Shown: positions 1 through 7,868, numbered from the stretch's first letter. The stretch: 13,153 nucleotides of DNA from Treponema sp. (GCA_031256115.1 JAIRRF010000310.1:1-13153), one strand, 5' to 3'. Translations and numbers: made by a program. Notes: a model not told the origin generated them from the sequence alone.

Positions 1-1051
1 CCTGGATTACCTGGAAAAGAGATTTCATCTCCTCTTCCCGTTTACCTGCTTCTTCTATTAACTGCCATTCCATTTCTTTGGCAGCGGAGATATCCTCCAT
101 GGTTCCAAGAATATAATTATCATTTAAACCCTGATCAACAACGGAAAAACCGGTTTTTAGAATTTTTCTTTTGTGGCTTTTATTGTCTATATAATTAAAT
201 TCTGCAATGGGGTTAATCTCCGAGAGCATCTGTGCATCAAATTGCCGGGTTAGAATCATTCTAAAATAATCTTCCAGCGTGTCCCGTTCTTTGGCGCTAA
301 GGGAAGAAACCAAAAGAACGGTAAGTTTATTTCCTTCAATTTCACCGGTACATAAAATATCTTCCAGGGTTTTTGAATAGGCCCCCTGGATCACATAATC
401 CTGGTTCATCAGAAACAGTCCGATATTAAGGTTATCCTTCATAACGGTAATTGTATCCCGTTCCAACAACAGTTCATTGTTCAATTGACTAACCCGGCGA
501 TCCCTGAATATTACGGACAGCTCATAAACAACTGTTAAAAGGGTAACAAGAAAATACACTCCGATATACCGGGAAGCTGCATAGATACTGTAGCTTCTGA
601 CGGCAAGTCCGGGAATAACGGTAAAGGACACTATTCCGCAAAACAACATTACGGAATAGACCAGGCCCATTTGTAGACCCAGCACAAAGATTGCTATCAA
701 TGGAAATGTGAAAACCCATAAAGCTGCAATGCCATTGAATTCCCCGGAGGATACCAGCAAAAGGCATAAAAGACCAAATGCGCCAATTGTTATACCTCCC
801 GGAATCCGCAGGGGTAATTTAGTCCGTAAAAAGATAATGGTTGCAAAACAAAGGATGCCGGTAAAAATGTCGCTTATTGCCCGGAGAATGCTGCCTTCAA
901 GTAAAACCTGGATGCCATAAAAAACCAGCAGGGTCCCCCCGGCCAGCAATGCGATGTTGAAGACCAGGTAGCGCAAGGAGTTGTCCGGATTTTCGGTTTT
1001 TCCGCTGCCAAGAAAATTTGTTAAAAGACTGCCGGTTTTTTTCCTTGTCAT
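1..1051 (-). CDS. Six-TM PAS-domain sensor protein, N-terminal 350 residues (3' end outside window)
   Basis: This frame stays open from an ATG at 1051 to the left edge, so the C-terminus is missing. I count six hydrophobic membrane segments at about residues 28-50, 59-76, 85-102, 107-126, 128-148 and 162-182. A charged, probably coiled-coil linker (182-207) follows, then a PAS-like domain (about 205-320, with NIGLFLMNQDYVI near its start and GTMEDISAAKE at its end), then a second coiled coil at 322-345. This is the input half of a membrane sensor. The PAS sequence resembles those that precede Hpt/CheA-like kinase modules in other bacteria, so a histidine-kinase or Hpt output beyond the edge is likely but not seen. 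The start codon overlaps the cheX stop as ATGA, which implies translational coupling and a shared pathway with CheX and CheY. The N-terminal membrane domain is not one I can name. Confidence 0.8.
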   Translation of the reverse strand, partial: MTRKKTGSLLTNFLGSGKTENPDNSLRYLVFNIALLAGGTLLVFYGIQVLLEGSILRAISDIFTGILCFATIIFLRTKLPLRIPGGITIGAFGLLCLLLVSSGEFNGIAALWVFTFPLIAIFVLGLQMGLVYSVMLFCGIVSFTVIPGLAVRSYSIYAASRYIGVYFLVTLLTVVYELSVIFRDRRVSQLNNELLLERDTITVMKDNLNIGLFLMNQDYVIQGAYSKTLEDILCTGEIEGNKLTVLLVSSLSAKERDTLEDYFRMILTRQFDAQMLSEINPIAEFNYIDNKSHKRKILKTGFSVVDQGLNDNYILGTMEDISAAKEMEWQLIEEAGKREEEMKSLFQVIQ

Positions 1052-1530
1052 CCTGTACCGCCTTTAAGGGATTCTATTGCAACAGAAAGAGCCAGGGTTT
1101 CCGATTCAAAAATGTTAAAGGGTATACAGATAATCCGGGCTTGTTCATGGGGCCATTTAATCAAGTGCCCGCGGCCCTCAACAATCGTGGGAAGGCTTAT
1201 TACCAAACGGAAAGTTTCTTCCAAACCCTTTTTTGCATTACCGGAAATAATATTGACAATTTCTCCTACTGCGTCTACCACTTCGTCGTCGATGGAACTG
1301 TGTTTTGTACCGGTTATCATATCTGTTAATTCTATTGCCAGGGCGCTTTTCATGCCGATTACAACCGCCCCTCTGGCTTCGCCGTTTAGTCCAATGACTC
1401 CGGAAATATCCCATTCATTGGCAGTGTCCTTTTGTTGAAAAAAAGGACGCCCCGTAACAATTTCAACGCGTGCAAAATCCCTAAAGGTACTTTTGGTTAC
1501 ATCAATAAACGGCTGAATATACTGTTCCAT
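1048..1530 (-). CDS. cheX: CheX, CheY-P phosphatase
   Basis: This 160-residue cytoplasmic protein is of the CheC/CheX/FliY phosphatase family, which dephosphorylates phospho-CheY; CheX is the version used by spirochaetes. The signature helix is visible as DAVGEIVNIISGNAK, with Glu90 and Asn93 in the E-x-x-N arrangement that does the catalysis in known CheX proteins. The preceding GEARGAVVIGM (about 50-60) is the expected core strand, and the length is normal for CheX. It starts 14 bp after the cheY stop, and its own stop overlaps the start of the membrane sensor gene. The order is therefore cheY-cheX-sensor in one operon. In other treponemes cheX is typically found beside cheA, cheW and cheY, so this operon may be a second, dedicated copy. 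Confidence 0.92.
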   Translation of the reverse strand: MEQYIQPFIDVTKSTFRDFARVEIVTGRPFFQQKDTANEWDISGVIGLNGEARGAVVIGMKSALAIELTDMITGTKHSSIDDEVVDAVGEIVNIISGNAKKGLEETFRLVISLPTIVEGRGHLIKWPHEQARIICIPFNIFESETLALSVAIESLKGGTG

Positions 1531-1544
1531 GACTGCCTCTGTAA

Positions 1545-1913
1545 TTAAATGGTAATTTTTGACAATTTTTCCGTGAAAACCTTTTCGTTTACAGGCTTGA
1601 TGATATAATCGGTTGCTCCGGTTTTTAACGCTTCAATTACATTGTATTTTGCGGATTCGCTGGTTACCATGATTACCGGCAGCTCCTTGTATTGATCCTG
1701 GGATCTTACATATTTCAGAAAATCAATTCCCGAAAGTTCCGGCATATTCCAGTCCAACAGAATAAGGTGAACCGTATTGGCTTTTACCATTTGCAGTGCT
1801 TCTCTGCCGTTTCCTGCTTCCAAAAACCGGCAGGGAGTTTTAAGTTCCGAAAAGGTATTTTTAACTATGTTTCTCATAATGCGTGAATCATCAACGACCA
1901 GCACAGTTTTCAT
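1545..1913 (-). CDS. cheY: CheY-type single-domain response regulator
   Basis: This is a stand-alone 122-residue receiver domain. All phosphorylation residues are present: acidic pair Asp8/Asp9 (VVDDSR), phospho-acceptor Asp54 (LLDWNMPE), Thr84 (IMVTSE) and Lys106 (IIKPVN). The aromatic switch position is Tyr103. There is no output domain, so it acts by binding a partner such as the flagellar switch or another kinase. A purine-rich GGGAG sits about 7 bases upstream of the ATG. It is the first gene of an operon with cheX and the six-TM sensor. That pairing suggests the sensor (or a CheA) phosphorylates it and CheX removes the phosphate. Whether it is the main chemotaxis CheY or a second copy cannot be told from this window. 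Confidence 0.92.
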   Translation of the reverse strand: MKTVLVVDDSRIMRNIVKNTFSELKTPCRFLEAGNGREALQMVKANTVHLILLDWNMPELSGIDFLKYVRSQDQYKELPVIMVTSESAKYNVIEALKTGATDYIIKPVNEKVFTEKLSKITI

Positions 1914-1963
1914 TTTTTTCTCCCTCTTGTTTTTTGGGTTCCAAAAACCGATATTCTATATAA

Positions 1964-3310
1964 ATGTCCGCTCAAAACTATTCTCCTAAGCATCAGCTTA
2001 AGCTGATGTTTCTTGGAATTCTCATTCTGTTAATTCGGCAGGTTTATGCCGCCGATGTGCCCAGCTCCAGGATCCAGGACGATTCAAGCCTCCGGACGGC
2101 AATAAAAGATACATGGTTTACGGAAAATCCCGCCCTGGTTCAAAGAAACAGGCCTGTTACCAGAAATTTGCCCGGCAATAGTCCGGTCCAAATCCGGACA
2201 AGCGCCCAGAACAGGGAACTTTCCGTAATTCTGGCCCGTGAACGGAACGGTTCGTTCCCCGGATGGGAACAGGGCTCCTGGATTTATACCCGAAACTTCG
2301 AATCCGGCGCTCCCCTGCGGATCCGGGTATTCCTGCGTAGCGATCCCAATATGTATGTCCAATTCAGACCCCTTGGTACGGATAAAAGCCAGATTGATTT
2401 GGTTCTTTACGAAGCCTATATTGTACGGGGACTGCCCATTGGACTTCCTTTTGAACAGCTCCTTACTCTGCCGGTAAATGAAGCCCTTGCCCTGGCGGGA
2501 AACCGTTTTCCCCGCCATTACTTTGATCCCGATCCACAGTTGTACTTCAATATATGTCCTTCCCGAAGAAACCCGTCCAGAAATTTTATTGCCCGAATCC
2601 GCACAGCTCTGCCTCCTCTTATTTTTCAAGATGACGGCGCCCTTGATGAAAACAACAGGTATGTCTTTATTGAAACCCTGAACCCCCAGCCAGCGCCCAT
2701 GGGGCTTAATTGCTCGGGCTTTGTTAAATGGGTGGTGGATGGAATGCTCCGGCCCATCACGGGAAAGCGTCTGGCAATTACCCCTCTTAAATCGCATGTT
2801 ACTTCCCGGAATTCTCTTTTGGTTAACAATGAAGCATACAGGGATTTCCTTTTTGGTTTGGACTGGACCCGGAATTTGGCCCTGGAAGCGTCAAGGGTCT
2901 TTCGTTCGCCTGGTTTTGCAACAATAGAAAATGTGGAAGTCCGGAGGGAAGCCTTTGCCGCCCTGATTGACCGGACCAGGGGGGCTGCGGCAATAAAAAA
3001 CTTTCCGGGTTTCCTGCTTAACGCAGGTTTTATTATAGAAGGATTACGTCCCATACTTTATACCCTTGCTGTCAATGAGCCGGGACACCTTTACCTGGTT
3101 TCGGTAAGCCAGGAACGGGGACCGGTTCCGCAGCAGCGCCAGCATTACCACGTGGCTGTACTGATTCCGTACTTTAACGAATATGGAAATTTCCAGACGG
3201 CGGTCTTTGAAAGCGCCGCAGAAACAAACCTTTCCGGATTTATCCGCCGTCATCCCAATGCCCTGGTTAACCTGGTACGAATCCCCATTGAAGGTTCCTT
3301 TGATCCATAA
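1964..3310 (+). CDS. Secreted protein with divergent NlpC/P60-like (papain-fold) C-terminal half
   Basis: The protein has 448 residues. Residues 1-30 form a signal peptide: Lys/His-containing n-region, hydrophobic core MFLGILILLI, and likely cleavage after VYA. No lipobox is present. I do not recognise the protein as a whole. Two stretches look like an NlpC/P60-type cysteine peptidase or amidase: GLNCSGFVKWVVDG with Cys250, and PGHLYLVSV...HYHVAVLIPYF with His396, followed by FQTAVFESA. These match the Cys-helix and the paired strands around the catalytic His. The Cys-His spacing, about 146 residues, is much wider than usual, which implies a large insertion. Residues 31-240 have no recognised domain. 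The ATG at 1964 is preferred because it supplies the basic n-region. ATG 2006 is an alternative, and neither start has a clear ribosome-binding site. The gene converges on the lipoprotein gene with 4 bp between stops. Peptidoglycan or cell-wall hydrolysis is inferred. Confidence 0.75.
   Translation: MSAQNYSPKHQLKLMFLGILILLIRQVYAADVPSSRIQDDSSLRTAIKDTWFTENPALVQRNRPVTRNLPGNSPVQIRTSAQNRELSVILARERNGSFPGWEQGSWIYTRNFESGAPLRIRVFLRSDPNMYVQFRPLGTDKSQIDLVLYEAYIVRGLPIGLPFEQLLTLPVNEALALAGNRFPRHYFDPDPQLYFNICPSRRNPSRNFIARIRTALPPLIFQDDGALDENNRYVFIETLNPQPAPMGLNCSGFVKWVVDGMLRPITGKRLAITPLKSHVTSRNSLLVNNEAYRDFLFGLDWTRNLALEASRVFRSPGFATIENVEVRREAFAALIDRTRGAAAIKNFPGFLLNAGFIIEGLRPILYTLAVNEPGHLYLVSVSQERGPVPQQRQHYHVAVLIPYFNEYGNFQTAVFESAAETNLSGFIRRHPNALVNLVRIPIEGSFDP
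1991..2008. repeat. Perfect 18-bp palindrome at the 5' end of the NlpC/P60-like gene
   Basis: The sequence CATCAGCTTAAGCTGATG is identical to its reverse complement. In RNA it can fold as a 7-bp stem with a UUAA loop. It lies 27 bp inside the long reading frame, and its last three bases are the alternative in-frame ATG at 2006. It also lies upstream of the divergent cheY operon. It could be an operator, an RNA hairpin controlling initiation, or chance. Confidence 0.5.
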
Positions 3311-3314
3311 ATAT

Positions 3315-4271
3315 CTACCTGACATAGCGGTTTGGATTATTGGCTTTTCCCGGTGTGGCGCCGCTGGTAACGGTTATATACCAATCGGCAGCGCTAAAGG
3401 AATTTTTCCTGGTTTCAATCCGGTTTATTGTCCTTGTGGCAGTATTACCGTCTGCTTTTACTGCATCTTCGGGTTCTGAACCGGACCAAACCCCCTGTCT
3501 GGCCATTTCCCTTGCCGCCGCCGCTACGGAATCTTTCCACTTGTAATTGCCGGAAAAAAGCAGTACCCCGTCTATGATCTTGTCATCCTGATCCATGATA
3601 TAAATAGCATTAGTATCGTGAAGCAGCTTTGTGGAGCCAGGAATCCAAAGATCCCTGGCTGTGATCAGCGCATCGGTCCCTTTTGATGCTGCCAAATTAG
3701 TTCCAAGTTCATCAACTAATCCGTCTTCGATGCTTCTGGTATGAACCACAATATATTCTCCCTTTTTTACTTCCACCGGTGGAAATTCATAAATCGGTTC
3801 CTCCCTTGCATATGCCGCAAAAAGCCGCAACGCCCCCAGGTTTCCGGCGCTTAGGGCCTTAAATTCCACAAATTCCACCCTTGGCTTGCTGTAAGCGGTC
3901 CGGATTTCATTGATCACTAAATCCGGAACACGGTCGTTTCTGGTGCGAAAACTAACAAGGACATTTAGTGTATTTTTGTTCGTGTCCTCTACCAAAATGT
4001 CCGTTGTTATTTTGCTTCCCCCCGGCAGGGCAGCCTTAAAGCTTACCTTGACTGTTTCTCCCTGACTTAGGATTTCCGCTTCCATGGGCGGGTCAAAGTA
4101 AATGGATGAAACATTTACCTCACGGGAAAAAATGAAATCCACTTCCCCCTCAGCCAAAGTCTTACAGCCATAAAACTCCGGAGGAGCAGCGCTTGACCCT
4201 GTTAAGCCTGCTCCGGTTGAACAGGACATAATAAGCAAAGCCGCCATTACGGTAATAATAAGTTTTTTCAT
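3315..4271 (-). CDS. Lipoprotein with Ig-like and lamin-tail-like domains
   Basis: The product has 318 residues and begins MKKLIITVMAALLIMSC, a lipoprotein signal peptide with a relaxed spirochaetal lipobox (IMS-Cys17). It is therefore predicted to be a membrane-anchored periplasmic or surface protein. Residues 30-112 look like a bacterial Ig-like strand domain. Residues 117-310 follow the lamin-tail pattern: LVINEI, FVEFKAL, a hydrophobic strand before GEYIVVHT, AIYIMDQDDKIIDGV, and a closing TPGKAN. Such domains occur in secreted and surface proteins and are thought to aid envelope or substrate attachment. No catalytic residues are visible. The frame extends nine codons upstream, but ATG 4271 has GGAGG seven bases ahead and begins a proper signal peptide. 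It lies downstream of gyrA in the same direction, separated by a possible weak terminator. Confidence 0.8.
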   Translation of the reverse strand: MKKLIITVMAALLIMSCSTGAGLTGSSAAPPEFYGCKTLAEGEVDFIFSREVNVSSIYFDPPMEAEILSQGETVKVSFKAALPGGSKITTDILVEDTNKNTLNVLVSFRTRNDRVPDLVINEIRTAYSKPRVEFVEFKALSAGNLGALRLFAAYAREEPIYEFPPVEVKKGEYIVVHTRSIEDGLVDELGTNLAASKGTDALITARDLWIPGSTKLLHDTNAIYIMDQDDKIIDGVLLFSGNYKWKDSVAAAAREMARQGVWSGSEPEDAVKADGNTATRTINRIETRKNSFSAADWYITVTSGATPGKANNPNRYVR

Positions 4272-4276
4272 AGTAG

Positions 4277-4281
4277 CCTCC
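4277..4281 (-). promoter_or_regulatory. Ribosome-binding site fixing the lipoprotein start
   Basis: GGAGG on the minus strand lies five bases before the preferred start, ATG 4271 (GGAGG-CTACT-ATG). The longer in-frame ATG at 4298 has no such site and would bury the signal peptide behind acidic residues. Confidence 0.75.
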
Positions 4282-4326
4282 GGATCATAAGAAGGCATAA
4301 CTATGCATGGCGCTTTAATCGGGAAT

Positions 4327-4355
4327 AAAAAAACTTAAATTTATTTTAATTTAAG
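4327..4355 (-). terminator. Possible weak intrinsic terminator after gyrA
   Basis: On the minus strand an 8-bp inverted repeat (CTTAAATT / AATTTAAG, 6-base loop) is followed directly by seven T residues. The stem overlaps the gyrA stop codon. It contains only one G-C pair, so read-through into the lipoprotein gene is plausible. Confidence 0.35.
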
Positions 4356-6846
4356 GGCTAAATTCACTGTTTTCGTCTGAACCGGCATCATCTTCCTTGA
4401 TAATTCGATCCATGCCGATTACAAAGTCGGGCTTGTCGATGGTAACAATGCGAACCCCCTGGGCGCTGCGGCCCATTACGCCGATTGCAGAAACCTTTAG
4501 CTTGATCGATTTACCCTGGCTGGTAATACACATGATCTCTTCATTGTCCATTACATTAACACAGCCTGCGATTTCTCCGGTTTTTTCGGTAACCGTGTAA
4601 ATCCGCTGGCCTCCGGTACCCCGGCCATGGGCGGTGAATTCGGTAAAATTTACCCGTTTGCCGAAGCCGCATTCGGAGACAATAAGCATTTTTTCTTCCG
4701 GTTTAACCAGAAGCAGGCCCGTTAGTTCGTCTCCGCCGGAAAGTTTTACTCCGGTTACTCCCCTGGATGCACGGCCCATGGGACGGATCTGATCTTCATG
4801 GGTCCGCAGCGCCCGGCCCTTTCTGGAGATTAATACCACTTCGTCATTGCCGCCGGTAAGAAGTGCGCTGACCAGCCGGTCTCCTTCGTCCAGGTTAATG
4901 GCGATAATACCCCTGGTTTTGGCATTGCTGAATTCAGCGGCGGCAACTTTTTTTACCACACCCCGGGCAGTACCCATAAACAGGAACTGCCGGTTATCTG
5001 TGTCATTCGCAAAATCCTTGAGGGAAACAATGGCGGTAATTTCTTCGTTGGGCGAAACGGTAAGGAGGGTTTTAATATGGGCGCCCTTGGAAGTACGGCT
5101 TCCTTCCGGCAGTTCATGGACCTTCATCCAGTAGGCTTTGCCCGCGCTGGATATAAAAAAGATGTACTCGTGGGTAGAAGCCACAAATATCTGCTCCACA
5201 AAATCATCTTCCGCCAATTTGGCGCTTTGCATGCCCTTGCCGCCCCTGCTCTGGTTCCGGTAGGACGAAACAGGAACCCGCTTTACATATCCCAGATTGG
5301 AGATTAGGATCATCATTTCTTCTTTTTTAATCAAGTCTTCGATGTTAATATTTTCTACTTCCCCGGCGACAATTTCAGTACGGCGCTTATCGCCGTATTT
5401 TTCCGCGATAATCCGGATTTCTTCCTTGATTACTCCCAGGAGTTTTTGCTGGTCTTCCAGAAGGGACTTATAGTATTCAATTTGACGTTTCAGCTCCGCC
5501 AGTTCCTGCTCAATCTTTTCTATTTCCAGGCTTGTAAGACGGCCCAACCGCATATCCACAATAGCCTGGGCCTGGATTTCCGTAAGGGCAAAACGATGCT
5601 GCAATTTATCTTTGGCGGCGGCGATGTCCCGGCTTGCCTTGATGACAGCCACAACTTCGTCGATATTCGCAAGGGCGATCACAAGCCCTTCCAGAATGTG
5701 CGCCCGTTCTTCCGCCTTGCGGAGCTCATAACGGGTACGGCGGGTGACAACATCTACCCGGTGTTCCACAAAGTACCGGATAAGTTCTTTTAGGTTAAGG
5801 CATTTGGGCCTGCCGTTTACCAGGGCCAGGTTAATGATCCCAAAGCTGGTCTGGAGGGCAGTGTTGGAAAAGAGTTGATTTAATACAACTTTAAGGATTG
5901 CCCCCCGCTTTAATTCTATAACAATACGCATCCCTTCCCGGTCAGATTCATCGTTAAAGCCGGCGATACCGTCGATCGTTTTATCCCTTACCAAAACGCC
6001 AATCCGTTCCAGGAGCAGCTTTTTGTTAACCCCGTAGGGAATTTCGGTAAAAACGATAAGTTCTTTGCCGTTTTTACTTGTTTCAACGGAAAATTTACCC
6101 CGGATAAGAATCTTACCCCGGCCTGTCCGGAAGGCATCCTGGATTCCCTGGCGGCCAAAGATAATTCCCCCAGTAGGAAAATCCGGCCCCTGTACCTGGC
6201 AGGCCAGGGCATCTACCGTTATGTCCGGATTGTCAATGTAAACAGAGACCGCATTGCAGACTTCGACAAGGTTGTGGGGAGCCATGTTGGTAGCCATGCC
6301 GACGGCAATACCGCTGGAACCGTTAACCAAAAGGTTCGGCGCCGCCGCAGGAAGCACCGCCGGTTCAGAAAGGGACTCATCAAAGTTGGATGTAAAGTCT
6401 ACCGTTTCCTTGCCCAGGTCCGCAAGCATCTCGTCCCCAAGCCTGGAAAGCTTTGCCTCGGTATAACGCATGGCCGCAGCGGGGTCGCCGTCCACAGAAC
6501 CAAAATTGCCCTGGCCCTGTACCAGGGGATAGCGGAGGGAAAAGTCCTGGGCCATCCGGACCAGGGCATCGTACAGGGCAAAATCCCCGTGAGGATGGTA
6601 TTTACCCATGGTATCGCCGACAATGCGGGCGCTTTTCTTGGTTGCCGCATTGGGCCGCAGCCCCAGTTCATCCATGGAATAAAGGAGCCTGCGATGTACC
6701 GGTTTAAGGCCGTCCCTTACATCCGGCAGCGCTCTGGCTACAATAACGGACATGGCATAGGTAAGGTAATCGGCCTTAACCTCGTCTTCTATCGCAATGG
6801 GGATTATTTTACCGATTTGTGCGGGCTCGCCGGAGCTGCCAAGCAT
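4351..6846 (-). CDS. gyrA: DNA gyrase subunit A
   Basis: This 831-residue subunit is the DNA-breakage/rejoining half of gyrase, the ATP-dependent enzyme that introduces negative supercoils; it acts as A2B2 with GyrB. The N-terminal [15 protein letters not shown] (39-53) and KYHPHGD (82-88) are typical. The DNA-linking tyrosine is Tyr128 in [10 protein letters not shown]. The coiled-coil tower lies around 365-495. The C-terminal DNA-wrapping pinwheel follows, opening with the GyrA box QSRGGKG (532-538), which supports GyrA over ParC. The second box residue is Ser instead of the usual Arg/Lys. The residue matching E. coli Ser83 is Phe89 (codon [11 protein letters not shown]); Asp87 is retained as Asp93. 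The ATG at 6846 is the only start that keeps the conserved N-terminus, and it has no strong ribosome-binding site. gyrB is not in the window. The gene is divergent from the MOSC gene. Confidence 0.97.
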   Translation of the reverse strand: MLGSSGEPAQIGKIIPIAIEDEVKADYLTYAMSVIVARALPDVRDGLKPVHRRLLYSMDELGLRPNAATKKSARIVGDTMGKYHPHGDFALYDALVRMAQDFSLRYPLVQGQGNFGSVDGDPAAAMRYTEAKLSRLGDEMLADLGKETVDFTSNFDESLSEPAVLPAAAPNLLVNGSSGIAVGMATNMAPHNLVEVCNAVSVYIDNPDITVDALACQVQGPDFPTGGIIFGRQGIQDAFRTGRGKILIRGKFSVETSKNGKELIVFTEIPYGVNKKLLLERIGVLVRDKTIDGIAGFNDESDREGMRIVIELKRGAILKVVLNQLFSNTALQTSFGIINLALVNGRPKCLNLKELIRYFVEHRVDVVTRRTRYELRKAEERAHILEGLVIALANIDEVVAVIKASRDIAAAKDKLQHRFALTEIQAQAIVDMRLGRLTSLEIEKIEQELAELKRQIEYYKSLLEDQQKLLGVIKEEIRIIAEKYGDKRRTEIVAGEVENINIEDLIKKEEMMILISNLGYVKRVPVSSYRNQSRGGKGMQSAKLAEDDFVEQIFVASTHEYIFFISSAGKAYWMKVHELPEGSRTSKGAHIKTLLTVSPNEEITAIVSLKDFANDTDNRQFLFMGTARGVVKKVAAAEFSNAKTRGIIAINLDEGDRLVSALLTGGNDEVVLISRKGRALRTHEDQIRPMGRASRGVTGVKLSGGDELTGLLLVKPEEKMLIVSECGFGKRVNFTEFTAHGRGTGGQRIYTVTEKTGEIAGCVNVMDNEEIMCITSQGKSIKLKVSAIGVMGRSAQGVRIVTIDKPDFVIGMDRIIKEDDAGSDENSEFSP

Positions 6847-6876
6847 GGATACAGTGTAGCTTATTTAAGGGAACTT

Positions 6877-6905
6877 GGTATAGTATAGGTAATTATTTAT
6901 GACAA
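6877..6905 (-). promoter_or_regulatory. Candidate sigma-70 promoter for gyrA
   Basis: On the minus strand TTGTCA (6900-6905) and TATACC (6877-6882) are separated by exactly 17 bases. Transcription would begin near 6870, leaving a leader of about 25 nt before the gyrA ATG. The -35 box overlaps the start codon of the divergent MOSC gene, so the two genes share a 52-bp control region. Confidence 0.45.
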
Positions 6906-7345
6906 ATGGGATTGTAAACAAAATACAGGTTTTTACAGCAAAAGGCGAAGCGGGGACAGAAATGGCAGAAGCCCGTCTTGTTGAAAATCTGGGCATAGAA
7001 GGGGATTTCCACGCCAAAGGGGGTAAGAGGCAGATTGCCCTTCTTTTTACAGAAATCCGGAAGCATTTAAGAGGCAGCATAGAACAGGGCCTATGTTTTT
7101 CCCGGTATAAAGAAAACATTGCCATAACAGGTTTTACCGCCAATATTTTGACAACCGGGACGCGTCTTTTAGTTGGAGAAGCGGTTTTGGAAGTCACCGG
7201 GGAAACGAAACACTGCCATGAAGAATGTACCCTTTATGAAGCGGGAAAACTCTGCTCTCTGGCAGGCCTTAATCTTTTTGCAATGGTTATAAAAAGCGGC
7301 ATAATCCGGATTGGAGACAGGATTACTGTATTGGGAGATCTATAG
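6899..7345 (+). CDS. MOSC-domain protein (molybdenum cofactor-associated)
   Basis: The protein is 148 residues long and consists of a single MOSC domain. That beta-barrel domain is found at the C-terminus of Moco sulfurases and as stand-alone proteins in Moco gene clusters; it is proposed to carry or transfer sulfur, or to bind the cofactor. Visible signatures are GIEGDFHAKGGKRQIALL (32-49), ENIAITG (72-78), and the Cys-rich ETKHCHEECTLYEAGKLC (102-119) with Cys106, Cys110 and Cys119, ending in IKSGIIRIGD. The Cys106/Cys110 pair is the place for the family's conserved functional cysteine. It heads the block with moaC (about 28 bp to the preferred start) and moaA, which supports a Moco role. 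The exact reaction is not known for this subfamily. The start is weakly supported: only AGG lies about 10 bases upstream. Confidence 0.9.
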   Translation: MTNGIVNKIQVFTAKGEAGTEMAEARLVENLGIEGDFHAKGGKRQIALLFTEIRKHLRGSIEQGLCFSRYKENIAITGFTANILTTGTRLLVGEAVLEVTGETKHCHEECTLYEAGKLCSLAGLNLFAMVIKSGIIRIGDRITVLGDL

Positions 7346-7363
7346 TCAATTAAATTAATTAAT

Positions 7364-7367
7364 GGAG
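7364..7367 (+). promoter_or_regulatory. Ribosome-binding site favouring the TTG start of moaC
   Basis: GGAG lies six bases before TTG 7374. The in-frame ATG at 7362 overlaps this site and has only A/T-rich sequence before it. The TTG start yields an N-terminus of KKDFTHFDSRGNA, as expected for MoaC. Confidence 0.6.
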
Positions 7368-7373
7368 TATATT

Positions 7374-7865
7374 TTGAAAAAGGATTTTACTCATTTTGAT
7401 TCCCGGGGCAATGCGATTATGGTGGATGTCTCGGAAAAAAAGACAAGTTCCCGCAGCGCCCTCGCAAAAGGGAGTATTTCCATGAGCGCGGAAGCCATGA
7501 AGGCTGTTTTGGGCGGCAGTACCAAAAAAGGAGATGTTCTGGGTGTTGCCCGCATTGCGGGAATTATGGCAGCCAAGAACTGCGCCGCTCTTATTCCCCT
7601 TTGCCATCCCCTTAATTTCGACCAGTGTACCGTTGATTTTTCCTTCGATCAAAAGCAAACAAAGAATGAAATAGAAGCTTCCTGTGCGGTTAAACTTTCC
7701 GGAAAGACCGGGGCCGAAATGGAAGCCCTTACCGGAGTATCTGTGGCGCTGCTTACCATTTACGATATGTGTAAAGCCCTGGACAAAACCATGGTTATCG
7801 GCAATATACGGCTCTGCGAAAAGACCGGAGGCAAGAGCGGTCATTTTATTAATGAAAAAGGATAG
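7374..7865 (+). CDS. moaC: Cyclic pyranopterin monophosphate synthase accessory protein MoaC
   Basis: MoaC converts the 3',8-cyclo-GTP made by MoaA into cyclic pyranopterin monophosphate, the first stable intermediate of molybdopterin synthesis in the cytoplasm. The family sequence is clear: THFDSRGNAIMVDVSEK near the start, KKGDVLGVARIAGIMAAK with the active-site loop, LIPLCHPL, KTGAEMEALTGVS, and TIYDMCKALDK, which carries the conserved catalytic Asp and Lys. It ends in GGKSGHF. The length is about 163 residues, normal for MoaC. I choose TTG 7374 over ATG 7362 because of the GGAG spacing; the ATG would add four residues. moaA follows after 3 bp, so the two are almost certainly co-transcribed and coupled. 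Confidence 0.96.
   Translation: MKKDFTHFDSRGNAIMVDVSEKKTSSRSALAKGSISMSAEAMKAVLGGSTKKGDVLGVARIAGIMAAKNCAALIPLCHPLNFDQCTVDFSFDQKQTKNEIEASCAVKLSGKTGAEMEALTGVSVALLTIYDMCKALDKTMVIGNIRLCEKTGGKSGHFINEKG
7858..7862 (+). promoter_or_regulatory. Ribosome-binding site for the TTG start of moaA
   Basis: AAGGA within the last codons of moaC lies six bases before TTG 7869. No ATG or GTG is available between the moaC stop and the conserved RVSVTDRCNLRC motif, so this site decides the start. Confidence 0.6.
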
Positions 7866-7868
7866 GTC

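Noticed and set aside
2084..2797. 237-codon open frame on the minus strand inside the NlpC/P60-like gene
   Set aside because: It lies opposite a gene with a signal peptide and recognisable catalytic motifs, shows no domain, and has a composition typical of antisense frames.
4351..6846. Topoisomerase IV subunit ParC instead of GyrA
   Set aside because: The C-terminal GyrA box QSRGGKG and the full-length pinwheel fit GyrA. Only the second box residue departs from consensus.
6274..6888. 204-codon open frame on the plus strand opposite the gyrA 5' end
   Set aside because: It is the antisense shadow of the most conserved part of gyrA. Its low-complexity [12 protein letters not shown] peptide has no family resemblance.
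7359..7844. 161-codon minus-strand frame opposite moaC
   Set aside because: moaC is conserved along its whole length, and the opposite frame has no ribosome-binding site or domain.
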